Of a stretch of 64,000 nt of DNA, positions 36,917 through 46,296 are shown one piece after another. The DNA is from Phycisphaerae bacterium RAS2 (lineage in GTDB: Bacteria; Planctomycetota; Phycisphaerae; UBA1845; UTPLA1). The position numbers and the translations under genes are program-made. Location: contig CP036352.1 in the NCBI GenBank assembly GCA_007753915.1, positions 2,356,001-2,420,000 on the forward strand, given 5' to 3'. The notes beneath the pieces are model-generated. The model searched no databases, was not told the DNA's origin, and saw only the letters and a list, made by a program, of their open reading frames with translations. Numbering within the stretch: position 1 is the first letter of the stretch; every line of letters starts with the position of its first letter.

Positions 36917-38170
36917 ATGATGCCCGACAAGCTCCGCCTCAACCTGCTCGAATCACGCCGCGGCCGCAAGCTGCTCTTCACGGCGCTGTACTTAAGCGAA
37001 GGCGCGCCGATCGGCTACATCTGGTGGGCGCTGCCGACCATGCTTCGCAGCGCGGGCGTGCCGGTGGACCGCATCACCGTCACGACCGCTTCGCTCACGC
37101 TCGTGTGGGCCCTGAAGTTCCTCTGGGCGCCGCTCGTCGACGTCGTGCGCTCCAGTCGCTGGGGCCTGCGCCACTGGATCATGCTCACGCAAACCTGCAT
37201 GGGCCTCGCCCTGCTGCCGCTGATCGTCACGCCCTTTGACGGCCGCCTCGGGCTGCTCACGACCATCCTTTTCATTCACGCCTTCTTCGCCTCGACGCAG
37301 GACGCCTCGGTCGATGCCCTTTGCATCGCCTCGACTGCGGGCGAAGAACGCGGCGGAATCAATGGTTGGATGCAACTCGGCATGTTGCTGGGCCGCGCGG
37401 CCTTCGGCGGTCTGGCGCTCTATGTCCAGCAATGGATCGGCCAGCGCGGCGCGCTCATCTGCCTCGTTTGCGTCATCTGGTCCACCACGCTGCTTGTGCG
37501 ATTCATGACGCGCGAGCCCCCGATGGCCATCGCGCCCGACGGACAGCAATCCAGTCTGCGCGATCTCACCGCCCGGCTGCGTAACGCCTTCGGCCAACCG
37601 GTCACCTGGTTCGCCGTGGGTTTCGCTTTGCTGGGCGGCGCGGCGTTTGAAGCGGCCGGCGCGGTCGCGGGGCCGATGCTCATTGATTGCGGCCTTGCGC
37701 CCGATCGCGTCGGACTCTTCTTCGCGCTGCCGGTCGTCCTCGGCACGGGGCTGGGCGCGCTGGCCGGCGGCACGATTTCGGATCGGCTCGGCCACACGCG
37801 CGCCGTCGCATGGCTGACCGGCGCGTTGGCGATGGTCGTCGCGGCGGTCGCGGGCGCGTACGCCGGCCTCGCGACGTTCGGCGTACCGACGGTGATCGCG
37901 CTGCTGTCGATGCTGTACGTCCTGTTCGGGGCGTTCAGCGTCTCGTCGTATGCGATGTTTATGGACCTGACCGACCCGCGGCTGGGCGCGACGCAGTTCA
38001 GCGCGTTCATGGGCGCGACGAACCTGTGCGAAGTGTGGGCCACCTTCGCCGTCGGCAAACTCATCGTGCAATCGGGCTACGGCCCCGCCTTGTTGACGTT
38101 CGCGGCAGTCTCGTGCGCGTCGGTGCTGTTGCTCCGCGGAATTCGCGCGGCGCGGGTGGTTCCGGCGTAA
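36917..38170 (+). CDS. AmpG-like major facilitator transporter
   Basis: The 417-residue protein has about 12 membrane helices and matches the AmpG/acetyl-CoA-transporter branch of the MFS: LLFTALYLSEGAPIGYIWWA at the first helix, LKFLWAPLVDVV at the second loop and FFASTQDASVDAL in helix 4. AmpG proteins import muropeptides for cell-wall recycling; substrate here is inferred. I chose the ATG at 36917 over a GTG at 36908. The gene is divergent from katG and followed by tRNA-Ala on the other strand. Confidence 0.85.
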   Translation: MMPDKLRLNLLESRRGRKLLFTALYLSEGAPIGYIWWALPTMLRSAGVPVDRITVTTASLTLVWALKFLWAPLVDVVRSSRWGLRHWIMLTQTCMGLALLPLIVTPFDGRLGLLTTILFIHAFFASTQDASVDALCIASTAGEERGGINGWMQLGMLLGRAAFGGLALYVQQWIGQRGALICLVCVIWSTTLLVRFMTREPPMAIAPDGQQSSLRDLTARLRNAFGQPVTWFAVGFALLGGAAFEAAGAVAGPMLIDCGLAPDRVGLFFALPVVLGTGLGALAGGTISDRLGHTRAVAWLTGALAMVVAAVAGAYAGLATFGVPTVIALLSMLYVLFGAFSVSSYAMFMDLTDPRLGATQFSAFMGATNLCEVWATFAVGKLIVQSGYGPALLTFAAVSCASVLLLRGIRAARVVPA

Positions 38171-38284
38171 TTGATTCGGCGCGGGCTGTGGATTCTCCGG
38201 CCTTCAGGACCGGTACATTAAAAAAAGACCTCTGACAAAGATTCGCAAACTCTGAGCTTAAAAAGCACGGTACTCCGGCCCGAC

Positions 38285-38357
38285 TGGAGACGAAGGGATT
38301 CGAACCCTCGACCTGCTCATTGCGAACGAGCCGCTCTCCCAACTGAGCTACGTCCCC
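38285..38357 (-). tRNA. tRNA-Ala (anticodon CGC)
   Basis: The minus strand folds as a standard cloverleaf starting GGGGACGTAGCTCAGTTGGG. The anticodon loop is TTCGCAA (anticodon CGC, reads GCG) closed by GCTCG/TGAGC, and the T arm carries GGTTCGAATCC. The acceptor has the G3-U70 wobble pair and A73 that identify alanine tRNA. The CCA end is not encoded. Confidence 0.95.
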
Positions 38358-38801
38358 GAACGTCCTTAACTCTAATGGCGTCGCCGACCGGCGGCAAGGG
38401 GGACGAGGAAACGCCCAAACGTCCAAAAGTCAAAACGTGCGAGCAGCCAGCACAATCGTACAATCAGGGGCAGTCGCCATGGCGGCCGTGAACCGTTAGC
38501 CGTGTGCCGTGTGCTTTGAGCCAATCCGGTCTACGCCTCCCGCTGTAGGGTGGGCATTGCCCACCAACCGAGCGCGCGGCGCGCTGGGTCGAAGATCCGT
38601 TGCTTTGGAGACGTGCCATACGACATCACGAAGCAGCCAAATAGTGGCCGATTCCAACTCTACCAATGGTGGGCGGTGCCCACCCTACAAGATGGCTTGG
38701 TGCGTTCAGGACGCACTTACGGCTAATGGCTAACAGCTATTGGCTAACGGCTCGCAGGTTCGAACCTCAAGCCTCAAGCCCCAGGTCTCAAGTCTTACGT
38801 C
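38358..38801. other. Non-coding region with inverted REP-like pair and short direct repeats
   Basis: It holds the inverted pair of GGTGGGC palindromes (38549-38684) and, at 38769-38812, a run of CTCAAGCC/TCTCAAG-type 8-11 base direct repeats. A similar AACGGCT/GCTAATGGCTAAC repetition lies at 38730-38755. No gene is visible. Confidence 0.5.
38549..38684. repeat. Paired REP-like palindromes in inverted orientation (BIME-like)
   Basis: The first palindrome GGTGGGCA-T-TGCCCACC (38549-38565) is preceded by GTA. The second, GGTGGGC-GGT-GCCCACC (38668-38684), is followed by CTAC, so the two carry the same flank in opposite directions and enclose about 100 bp. The sequence differs from the REP next to the RAYT gene. 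Confidence 0.6.
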
Positions 38802-39890
38802 TCAAGCCTCACCACTGACAATCCTCCGCACCTTGCGGCCCGCTTCTTCCGACGGATGCTGCGACTCCGCCGCGATCAACCCCGGCAACAACGGGCCCGT
38901 ATCGCGCAACCCGCTCGATTGATCGCCGGCATCCGTAGGGTGCGTCTCCGCCACGGCGGATCCGCGACTCGACGCACCGGTCTTTGCCGCCCGCTCCGCG
39001 CGGCTGGCGGCCAGCCACCGCCGGGCAAATTCGCCGCTTTGTATCTCATCGAGCATCGCTCGCATGGCCGCGCGCACGTCATCAGTGACCAGCCGCGGGC
39101 CGTTGGTCAGGCCGCCCCAGGCCGCGGTGCGCGAGATCTTCGACCGCACGCGCGCCAGCCCACCGGCGTATTGTATATCCACAATTTGCTTTAATTCGTG
39201 GATGCACTCGAAATACGCCAGTTCCGGCGGGAACCCCCGCTCCACCAGCGTCTCGAACGCCGCCTTCATCAGCTCGATCACCCCGCCGCACAGCACCGCC
39301 TGCTCGCCAAACAGATCGGCCTCGCACTCCTGCGCGAACGTCGCCTCGATCAGCCCGGCCCGGCCGCTGCCGATGCCGCCGGCCCAGCCGAGCGTGATCC
39401 GCCGCGCGTCACCGGTCGCGTCCTGATGCACCGCGACGATGGCCGCCAGCCCTCCGCCGCGCGTGAACACGTCGCGCACGAGCGGCCCCGGCCCCTTCGG
39501 CGCGACCATGATGACATCGACATTCGCCGGCGGCGCGATGGTCTCGAAGCGAATGGCGAAGCCGTGAATGAACCCCAGCGCCTGGCCGGGCCGCAGGTGC
39601 GGCGAGACTTCGGCGGCGTAAATGTCTCCCATGCTGTCGTCGGGCAATGCGAAAATGAGCAGGTCAGCCGCGCGCGTCGCTTCGGAAACGCTGACCGGTG
39701 TGAAACCGTGTTCGACGGCCAGGGCGTGCCGGGGGCCGCCGGGGCGCTGTGCCACAATCACGTCATGCCCGCTGTCGCGCAGGTTTCGGGCGTGGGCCTC
39801 GCCCTGCGAGCCGTAACCCAACACGGCAATGCGCCGGCCGGCCAGCGCCGAAGGGTCGATGTCCTTTTCGTAGAGGATTTGGGATTGCAT
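38802..39890 (-). CDS. ilvC: Ketol-acid reductoisomerase
   Basis: The 362-residue enzyme catalyses the second step of branched-chain amino-acid synthesis. The N-terminal Rossmann domain has RRIAVLGYGSQGEAHARNLR; the knotted C-terminal domain has the Mg ligands in ECEADLFGEQAVLCGGVIEL and the ECIHELKQIVDIQYAGGL segment. The phosphate-binding loop is QRPGGPRHA, lacking the serines typical of NADPH forms, so cofactor use may differ. The last ~40 residues are a low-complexity tail beyond the usual end. ATG 39890 begins MQSQILYEKDID as in the family. No ilvBN genes are adjacent. Confidence 0.95.
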   Translation of the reverse strand: MQSQILYEKDIDPSALAGRRIAVLGYGSQGEAHARNLRDSGHDVIVAQRPGGPRHALAVEHGFTPVSVSEATRAADLLIFALPDDSMGDIYAAEVSPHLRPGQALGFIHGFAIRFETIAPPANVDVIMVAPKGPGPLVRDVFTRGGGLAAIVAVHQDATGDARRITLGWAGGIGSGRAGLIEATFAQECEADLFGEQAVLCGGVIELMKAAFETLVERGFPPELAYFECIHELKQIVDIQYAGGLARVRSKISRTAAWGGLTNGPRLVTDDVRAAMRAMLDEIQSGEFARRWLAASRAERAAKTGASSRGSAVAETHPTDAGDQSSGLRDTGPLLPGLIAAESQHPSEEAGRKVRRIVSGEA

Positions 39891-40236
39891 GGGATTGGTC
39901 TGATCGTTCGCCGCGGCGCATTCGCAGCGCGCGACCGGCTCCTTGGGACCATCGTCCCGGCAATTGAGCATGGCCGCCAGAAGCCACGGCCATGCCACCC
40001 GGCTATTGCATGGTTTCCGAATGCCGGGGACATGCCCCCCGCGCATCACAAACGCGGAAGACGTGCACTGTTGCCTGTGAAATCAACTTCAAATCCATGC
40101 GTGTTAGGGACTTGGCGGCGAGGGAGTTACCGATAATAATGCCGCTGCCGCTTTGCCGACCGCCAAGTCGTGCCGAGTCGTCGCGGCGGTGTTAGGTTAT
40201 AGCTGGAACGATTGCGGCGCAAAAGGAGTTGGCCGA
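39891..40236. other. Divergent intergenic region upstream of ilvC and the TPR gene
   Basis: It contains a perfect nine-base palindrome GCATGGCCG / CGGCCATGC (39968-39976 and 39987-39995, ten-base loop), which could be a REP element or a regulator site. I see no leader peptide or T-box. A TATAGC-like hexamer lies near 40198. Confidence 0.45.
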
Positions 40237-42618
40237 ATGAGCCTGCTACATCTCTTCTCCATCTGCTTCCTTGTCAGCCTTGGGCAAACGGGCGCGAACC
40301 CGACCGATCCGGCGGTGACGCGCGACCCGCCCGCAGCCGGGAACAAGTTGCAAACGCCGCCGCCGGCGAAGCGCGCGACGGCCCAGCCGGGGCAGCCGAC
40401 CGATCTGGATGCGCACGCCGCGCAGTGGCTGGTGGAATTGGCGCAGCATCAGGGGCACATGGTGGGCCGGGCGAGTCCGAGAAGTGCTTCGCTGCAGGTG
40501 ATCGCGCTGCTGGAAGCGGCTCGGGCGACGGATGCGAAATGCGCCGACGCGTACTACTGGCTTTTCGATTTGTATCAGCGGATGGGCCGGATCGACCCCG
40601 CGCGCGAGGCGCTGACGCGGTACGTCGATCTGCTGCCGACGGACGAGGCGGCATGGCTTCGCGTGCTGGATTTGCAAATTGACTCGCGTCAATCTTCCGA
40701 GGAGCGGCTGGCGTTTGTGAAGGCGGAGCTCGAGCGCCCGAAGATCAGCCCGACCTGCGAGAGCGAGCTGCGGCGGCGGCTGGCGCGGCTCCTTTATGAG
40801 CAGCGCGAGATGGAAGCGGCCGGCAAGGAGATCGAGCGTGCGTTGCGATTGAATCCGGCGAACGTGGCCGCCCGCGAGCTGGCCTATGAGATGTTCGGCG
40901 AGACGGAGGCGGCGCTGCAGCGCGTGGAGCTGGCGCTGCAGATGATTTCGATCAATCCGACGCAGGCGAACCTGGTGTGGGAGCTTGGGGAGTTCCTCGA
41001 TCGCTTGAGCCTGCACAAGGAAGCGCAGGAGTGGTTCAACCGTGCAATGGAGATGCATCGCCGGTCGGATGCGCGGGCGATTCCAGCCGACTATTGGCAG
41101 AAGCTGGCGATGTCGTACGTGGCCAGCGGAGACTTTCAGCGGGCCAAGGACTCGGCCGACGCAGCGCTGACCGCCGAGCCGAACCATGCGCAAGTGCGTC
41201 TGCTTCGCGCCACGGCGCTGGAGAAACTGGGTGACGCCAAGGGGGCACAGGCTGATCGCGACGCGGTGCGCAAGCATTACGACGAGATGATCCCGGCGAT
41301 TCTGGATGGCAAGCTGCCGGACAAAGCAGCCGAAGCGGCATGGTATTACAGCTATCACCAGCCCGATGCGAAGCGCGCGGCGGAGCTGGCGAAGATCGCG
41401 GCCGAGCAGCCGGGCGGCGGATCGCTGGCGGCCCTGGCGCGCGGCTACACGCTGCGACAAGACGGCAAGTCAAAGGAAGCGATTGACGTGCTCAAGCCCC
41501 TGGCGGCGAAGGACCAATTGGCGGCCCTCGGCCTGGCCAAGGCGCTGATTGAACAGGGTGAAAAGGCCGAAGCGATCACCGTGTTGCACAAGGCCGCGGC
41601 GCTTCAATACTCGGGCATCGCATATCGACTCATCAGCGAACTGCTGGAGAAGCACGGCGAGAAGCCGCCGACCGCGCCGATGTATGCGGATGTGAAGCAA
41701 GCGCTCGAGCGATTCCATCGCGATGTGTTTGATTTTCCCAAGAAGCCGGAAGCGTTCCTGCAATGCTCATTGCGATTCGAAGAGCCGATCTCGCCGATGG
41801 GGCCGATGCGAGGGACGTTGCGGCTGGAGAACGTCGCGCCGTTCCCCATCACGCTCGGCGAGGGCTACATGGTTCGCCCGCTAGCGGCGATCTCGGCGAA
41901 GGTGGCGTGCGGCGACAACGTGACGGAGTTCAAGAACTATCAGCAGGTGCTGATCAATCGCCGCCCCGTGCTGCTCCCCGGTGACGCGGTGGAGAAGACC
42001 GTCTGCCTGGACATTGGCCCGATTCGCCATGCGCTGCGCAAGACGGTGCTTCAGCCGACGACCATCGAGTTGTCGGCCTGGATTGATCCGGTCATCGAGA
42101 ACGGCGAACTGGCGGCCGGGCCGGGCACGGTTCGCATCGGGCCGGTTCGCGCAAGCCGCCCGGTGCTTGATATCTCTCCGACGGCGGTGAATTTGCTGGT
42201 CGACCAGTCGACGGACCGCAATCCGCGGCGACGGATCGAATCGGCGCAGGGAATCACGGCGATTCTCGCCTCGGTTACGGGCCAGCCCGCCGAGGCGGAC
42301 ATGCCCATGGACAAGATGCGTGCCGCATTGGTTTCGCTGCTGAAAGACGCGGACTGGCACGTTCGAGCGCAGGCGCTGTCTGCCTGCGAAGCCGTGCCGC
42401 TCAATGATGCGCTGATGCAAGCCGCCGCGCCGGCGGTCAAAGATGAACAGGCCGTGGTGCGCATGATGGCGGTGCGACTATTCGCCGCGAAGCAGGGCAA
42501 GCAGTTCATGCCGGTGCTGGAACAGTTGAGCAAGTCTGACACGGTCGCCTTTGTGCGGATGACCTGCGCCGGATACCTGCCCGAGTCCGGGGCACAGGCG
42601 AGCCGCGAGAAGGAATAG
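40237..42618 (+). CDS. Secreted TPR-repeat protein
   Basis: The 793-residue protein has a signal peptide (MSLLHLFSICFLVSLGQTGA), a proline-rich linker, then a long array of tetratricopeptide repeats (about residues 70-520, e.g. ADAYYWLFDLYQRMGRIDPA, AQEWFNRAMEMHRRSDAR) and a C-terminal beta-rich region followed by HEAT-like helices (WHVRAQALSACEAV). It probably assembles an envelope protein complex; the partner is unknown. AAAAGGAG lies 9 bases before ATG 40237, which beats an earlier in-frame start. Confidence 0.85.
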   Translation: MSLLHLFSICFLVSLGQTGANPTDPAVTRDPPAAGNKLQTPPPAKRATAQPGQPTDLDAHAAQWLVELAQHQGHMVGRASPRSASLQVIALLEAARATDAKCADAYYWLFDLYQRMGRIDPAREALTRYVDLLPTDEAAWLRVLDLQIDSRQSSEERLAFVKAELERPKISPTCESELRRRLARLLYEQREMEAAGKEIERALRLNPANVAARELAYEMFGETEAALQRVELALQMISINPTQANLVWELGEFLDRLSLHKEAQEWFNRAMEMHRRSDARAIPADYWQKLAMSYVASGDFQRAKDSADAALTAEPNHAQVRLLRATALEKLGDAKGAQADRDAVRKHYDEMIPAILDGKLPDKAAEAAWYYSYHQPDAKRAAELAKIAAEQPGGGSLAALARGYTLRQDGKSKEAIDVLKPLAAKDQLAALGLAKALIEQGEKAEAITVLHKAAALQYSGIAYRLISELLEKHGEKPPTAPMYADVKQALERFHRDVFDFPKKPEAFLQCSLRFEEPISPMGPMRGTLRLENVAPFPITLGEGYMVRPLAAISAKVACGDNVTEFKNYQQVLINRRPVLLPGDAVEKTVCLDIGPIRHALRKTVLQPTTIELSAWIDPVIENGELAAGPGTVRIGPVRASRPVLDISPTAVNLLVDQSTDRNPRRRIESAQGITAILASVTGQPAEADMPMDKMRAALVSLLKDADWHVRAQALSACEAVPLNDALMQAAAPAVKDEQAVVRMMAVRLFAAKQGKQFMPVLEQLSKSDTVAFVRMTCAGYLPESGAQASREKE

Positions 42619-42884
42619 TTCTCTACCGGGCCGATTTCGTCGACTGTGCGCCGCCGCGAATTTTCTCTCGGCAGGACGTCCGCCTGTTCGGAGCCTGGCT
42701 GCCAAGGGCCACGGCTTTGCCGCCTTGTCTTCCCGTTTTGCATCAACACGCAATCAATTCCGGGCCCGCGACCTAAGGCTGGCCCCAGTATCGGTAAGGG
42801 TTCTATCCGAACTGCCCGCCACCGGAACGGTCAACCCGCCCGGTCGGTGATACAATCCGCCACGGTCATCGGGAGAGGGAACGC

Positions 42885-44165
42885 ATGTTCGAACTGGAGA
42901 GCGGCGATTGGCAGCAGCGCATGAGTCTCGTTGTCGAGACGTTGCGCGAAATGAGCGAGCACACCGAGCCTGCGGCGATGGTCCGGAGCTATGGTGCTCG
43001 GATGCGCAACCTTCTGGCGACGGATCGCATGGTTGCCGTCAGCCGCCGCGACCTGCCGCCGCCGCAGTACCGGATTACACGCAGTACGCTGTGGAAGGAA
43101 GAAGTCAATCCGTGGCTGGAGCCGCAGAAGTTGCCGCTGCTCAAGGGCGGCTTGCTCGGAGAACTGCTGTACGCCGACAAGCCGCAGCTGCTTGACGACG
43201 TGCGTGTTCCTGCCGACGACCCCGCCGCTGAGTATTTCGACGGCATGCGTTCGCTGATCTCGCTCCCGCTCTTTGACAAAGGGATCGCCACGAACATGGT
43301 GGTGTTCATGCGTCGCGCGCCCGGCGCGTTCGACCCCGAGAGTTTCCCGCAATGGGTCCTGATGACGGGGTTGTTTGGTAGAGCGACCTCCAGCCTCGTT
43401 GTTTCGGTTCAGCTTGCCACCGCCTACGCCACGACCGACCGCGAATTACAGACAATCGCCGACATACAGCGATCGCTCCTTCCCTCCGAGCTGCCGAAGA
43501 TCGATACGATGGAACTGGCGGCGTACTATCAAACCAGCCGCCGAGCGGGCGGAGATTATTACGATTTCTTCCCGCTGGAAGACGGCCAATGGGGAATTCT
43601 CATCGCCGACGTGAGCGGTCACGGTACGCCGGCCGCCGTCATGATGGCCATCACCCACAGCATTGCGCACACGATGCCCGGCCCGCCGACACCGCCCTGC
43701 CGCCTGCTGGACAACCTGAATAAGCAATTGATCCGGCACTACACGCGCAATTCCGGCACGTTTGTCACGGCGTTTTACGGAATCTACGACGCTCGCACCC
43801 GCATGCTGCGCTATGCCAATGCCGGCCACAATCCGCCGCGACTCAAACGCTGCGATGACGGCTCAATGGCATCACTCGACGGCGCGGGCAGCTTCCCGCT
43901 CGGCATCACGGCGGATGTCGTCTATGAAGAGGCCACGCTTCAGCTTCGCCCCGGCGACCAGATTGTTTTCTACACGGACGGCATCACCGAGGCCCAGAAC
44001 GCCGCGGGCGAGATGTTTGGCGAGGCGCGGCTGGATGACGTGCTCGGCGCCTGCCGACCCGGCGCGCAGCAACTCATTGATGCGGTGCTTGAGTCCGTCG
44101 CCGCGTTCAGCAACGGCCGCCCCGCCGACGACGACCGCACGGTCCTGGTCGCAAAAGTGAAATAA
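42885..44165 (+). CDS. GAF-SpoIIE (PP2C) phosphatase, RsbU-like
   Basis: The 426-residue protein has an N-terminal GAF-like sensor (about residues 15-180) and a C-terminal PP2C/SpoIIE phosphatase (about 215-425) with RRAGGDYYDFFPLEDG, LIADVSGHGTPAAVMM, YANAGHNPPRL, FYTDGITEAQ and DDDRTVLVAKVK; the metal-binding Asp residues are all present. Such proteins dephosphorylate anti-sigma antagonists in partner-switching networks. GGGAGAGGGAACGC precedes the ATG. No anti-sigma or antagonist gene is adjacent. Confidence 0.93.
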   Translation: MFELESGDWQQRMSLVVETLREMSEHTEPAAMVRSYGARMRNLLATDRMVAVSRRDLPPPQYRITRSTLWKEEVNPWLEPQKLPLLKGGLLGELLYADKPQLLDDVRVPADDPAAEYFDGMRSLISLPLFDKGIATNMVVFMRRAPGAFDPESFPQWVLMTGLFGRATSSLVVSVQLATAYATTDRELQTIADIQRSLLPSELPKIDTMELAAYYQTSRRAGGDYYDFFPLEDGQWGILIADVSGHGTPAAVMMAITHSIAHTMPGPPTPPCRLLDNLNKQLIRHYTRNSGTFVTAFYGIYDARTRMLRYANAGHNPPRLKRCDDGSMASLDGAGSFPLGITADVVYEEATLQLRPGDQIVFYTDGITEAQNAAGEMFGEARLDDVLGACRPGAQQLIDAVLESVAAFSNGRPADDDRTVLVAKVK

Positions 44166-44200
44166 CGGCGACGTCGCCGGACAGCGTCGCGAATGGCCCG

Positions 44201-46126
44201 TCATTCGCCGAACGTCAGTTCCGCCAGCGGCACCTCGGCCTCCATCGAGTCCATCGCCACGACCGCTTGCTGCCGATCCAGCTTGATTCGAACGACGCGC
44301 CCGGGTTTGTCGAACCGACGCACGAACACGGCATCCCCCGGCTGCAAGCGCATCACGCGTTCGACCCATGCCGCATAACGCGACTTCTGCTCCGCCAGCT
44401 TCTTGGCGATATCGACGGCCGTCAGCGCCGCCCTGGCCGCCTCGGAGCGCGCCGCATCCGCATCGCGCCGGGCTCGCTCGGCGTCGCGCCGCGATTGAAG
44501 CGTGCCGACGATGGCGCGCTGCAGCGCACGATGCCGCCCCGCGAGGTGCTTGCGCGCGGCGTCGGCCAATTTGCGCGGCATGCCCAGCTTCGTCGCGATC
44601 GTGATCGCGCTGCTGTGACCCGGCTCGCCGATGCGCAGCTCATAGGTCGGGCGAAGCGATTCGATGTCAAATTGGACCGAGGCATTGTCCACGCGCGGGT
44701 GATCGTATCCGACCGCCTTGAGCGCCCCCAGATGCGTCGTGATCATCGCGAGGCAGCCGCCATGCAACAGGTGATCGATGATCGCGCGGCCGATCGCGGC
44801 GCCTTCGTCCGGGTCGGTGCCGGCGCCGAGTTCATCCAGCAGCACGAGCGTGCCCTTCCGCGCGCGGCGGATGATGTCGAGGATGCGCGCCAAGTGCGCG
44901 CTGAACGTCGAAAGCGATTGTTGCAGGCTCTGCTCATCGCCGACATCGATCCAGATGCCTTCAAATACCGGCATTTCCGAGCCGGTCAACGCAGGAATCG
45001 GCAGGCCCGACTGGTGCATCAGGCTGATCAGGCCCACGGTCTTGAGCGCGGCCGTCTTGCCACCGGTGTTCGGGCCGGTAATCATCAAAATGTCGAAATC
45101 ATCCCCGAGGCGCACGTCGATCGGCACGACCGATCGCGTCGAAGCCGGTCCGGTCGCCGCGCCGGAGCCCTCCGCATCCTGCGCGCCGGACATCGCGAGG
45201 AGAATCGGATTTCGCGCCTGGATCAACTTCAGCCGGCCGGACTGGTTGAGGGCCGCGTAGGCCATGCCCCAGCGCGCCGCAAAGCGCTGCTTGGCTGCGA
45301 GCAGGTCAACGACCGCCAGGGTCTCCATGGTGCGCAGCAACTCCGCCTGGTTCAGATGAACCAGATGAGTCAGCTCCCACAGGATGCGATTGATCTCGTC
45401 CGACTCGTCCTGAAGCAGATTCATCAGCCGGTTGTTCAGCTCGACGGCTTCGGCCGGTTCGACGAAAAGCGTCTGCCCGCTGTCGCTGCTGCGATGAACG
45501 ATGCCGGGGATGCGCCCGCGCTGCTCGGCGCGAAGCGGCAGCACCATGCGGTCGGCGTGAAAGGTCGCGTTGGGGTATTGCAGCCAGCGCAGCACGCCCG
45601 GCTGGCGCAGCAGACGGTCAAACACGTTGCGCGTCGCAAGGCGCACATCATCGATGTCGCGCCGGATGCGCGCCAGCCGCGCCGAGGCGTCATCGCGCAC
45701 TCGCCCGCGCGCGTCGATCACGGCATCGATCCGCTCGATGATGGCCGTGAAATCTCCGATTCGATCAGCCAGCTTTCGAACCAGCGCGGCCCCTGCATCC
45801 AGCGGCTCGAAATAGCGCCGGACATTAGCCGCCCCACGCAGCGTGTCCGACAATTTCGCAAATTCCTCCGGCTCCAGTTTGGCTGGCGGCACGGCACGCT
45901 TCACCACCGCACGAAGATCGGTGATTCCGCCGAACGGCGGCATCCCATGGCGCGCCACGAAGGCCTCAAACTGCTTTGCCTGATCCAGCCACTGCGCCAC
46001 CTGACCGGCCGAGCGCGACGGCGCGATGCGCGACGCCAGCTCCCGCCCCAGCGCGCACTGCGCCTGTTCGGCCACAAGCTGCCGAATGCGCTCGAACTCC
46101 AGTTTCTCCAACGTGTGCGCGTCCAT
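44201..46126 (-). CDS. mutS2: MutS2-family ATPase lacking the Smr domain
   Basis: The 641-residue protein has the MutS2 layout: helical core and clamp, then an ABC-type ATPase with Walker A ITGPNTGGKTAALKTVGL, LVLLDELGAGTDPDEGAA and GHSSAITIATKLGMP, then a coiled-coil arm and a KOW-like end GDAVFVRRFDKPGRVVRIKL. Typical MutS2 is near 780 residues and ends in an Smr nuclease domain; here the stop follows directly after the KOW-like part. MutS2 acts on branched DNA and on collided ribosomes. ATG 46126 starts MDAHTLEKLEFERI as in the family. Confidence 0.9.
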   Translation of the reverse strand: MDAHTLEKLEFERIRQLVAEQAQCALGRELASRIAPSRSAGQVAQWLDQAKQFEAFVARHGMPPFGGITDLRAVVKRAVPPAKLEPEEFAKLSDTLRGAANVRRYFEPLDAGAALVRKLADRIGDFTAIIERIDAVIDARGRVRDDASARLARIRRDIDDVRLATRNVFDRLLRQPGVLRWLQYPNATFHADRMVLPLRAEQRGRIPGIVHRSSDSGQTLFVEPAEAVELNNRLMNLLQDESDEINRILWELTHLVHLNQAELLRTMETLAVVDLLAAKQRFAARWGMAYAALNQSGRLKLIQARNPILLAMSGAQDAEGSGAATGPASTRSVVPIDVRLGDDFDILMITGPNTGGKTAALKTVGLISLMHQSGLPIPALTGSEMPVFEGIWIDVGDEQSLQQSLSTFSAHLARILDIIRRARKGTLVLLDELGAGTDPDEGAAIGRAIIDHLLHGGCLAMITTHLGALKAVGYDHPRVDNASVQFDIESLRPTYELRIGEPGHSSAITIATKLGMPRKLADAARKHLAGRHRALQRAIVGTLQSRRDAERARRDADAARSEAARAALTAVDIAKKLAEQKSRYAAWVERVMRLQPGDAVFVRRFDKPGRVVRIKLDRQQAVVAMDSMEAEVPLAELTFGE

Positions 46127-46296
46127 GCGACATAGTGTAGCCGCCACCCCATCCGGCGGGCGAATCGTCATCGCGCGGCAACCTCGAGACTCTTCGCTCG
46201 CAATGACCCGTCAAAGTGAGAAGATGTTCAGAATGGACAATCAACCAGTGCTGGCTTGCTTTCGCAATTCGCTATTCGCCGTTTGCAATTGCTCAA

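Noticed and set aside
38760-38780. A GGTTCGAACC motif like a tRNA T arm
   Set aside because: No acceptor, D or anticodon arms surround it; it lies in a short-repeat region.
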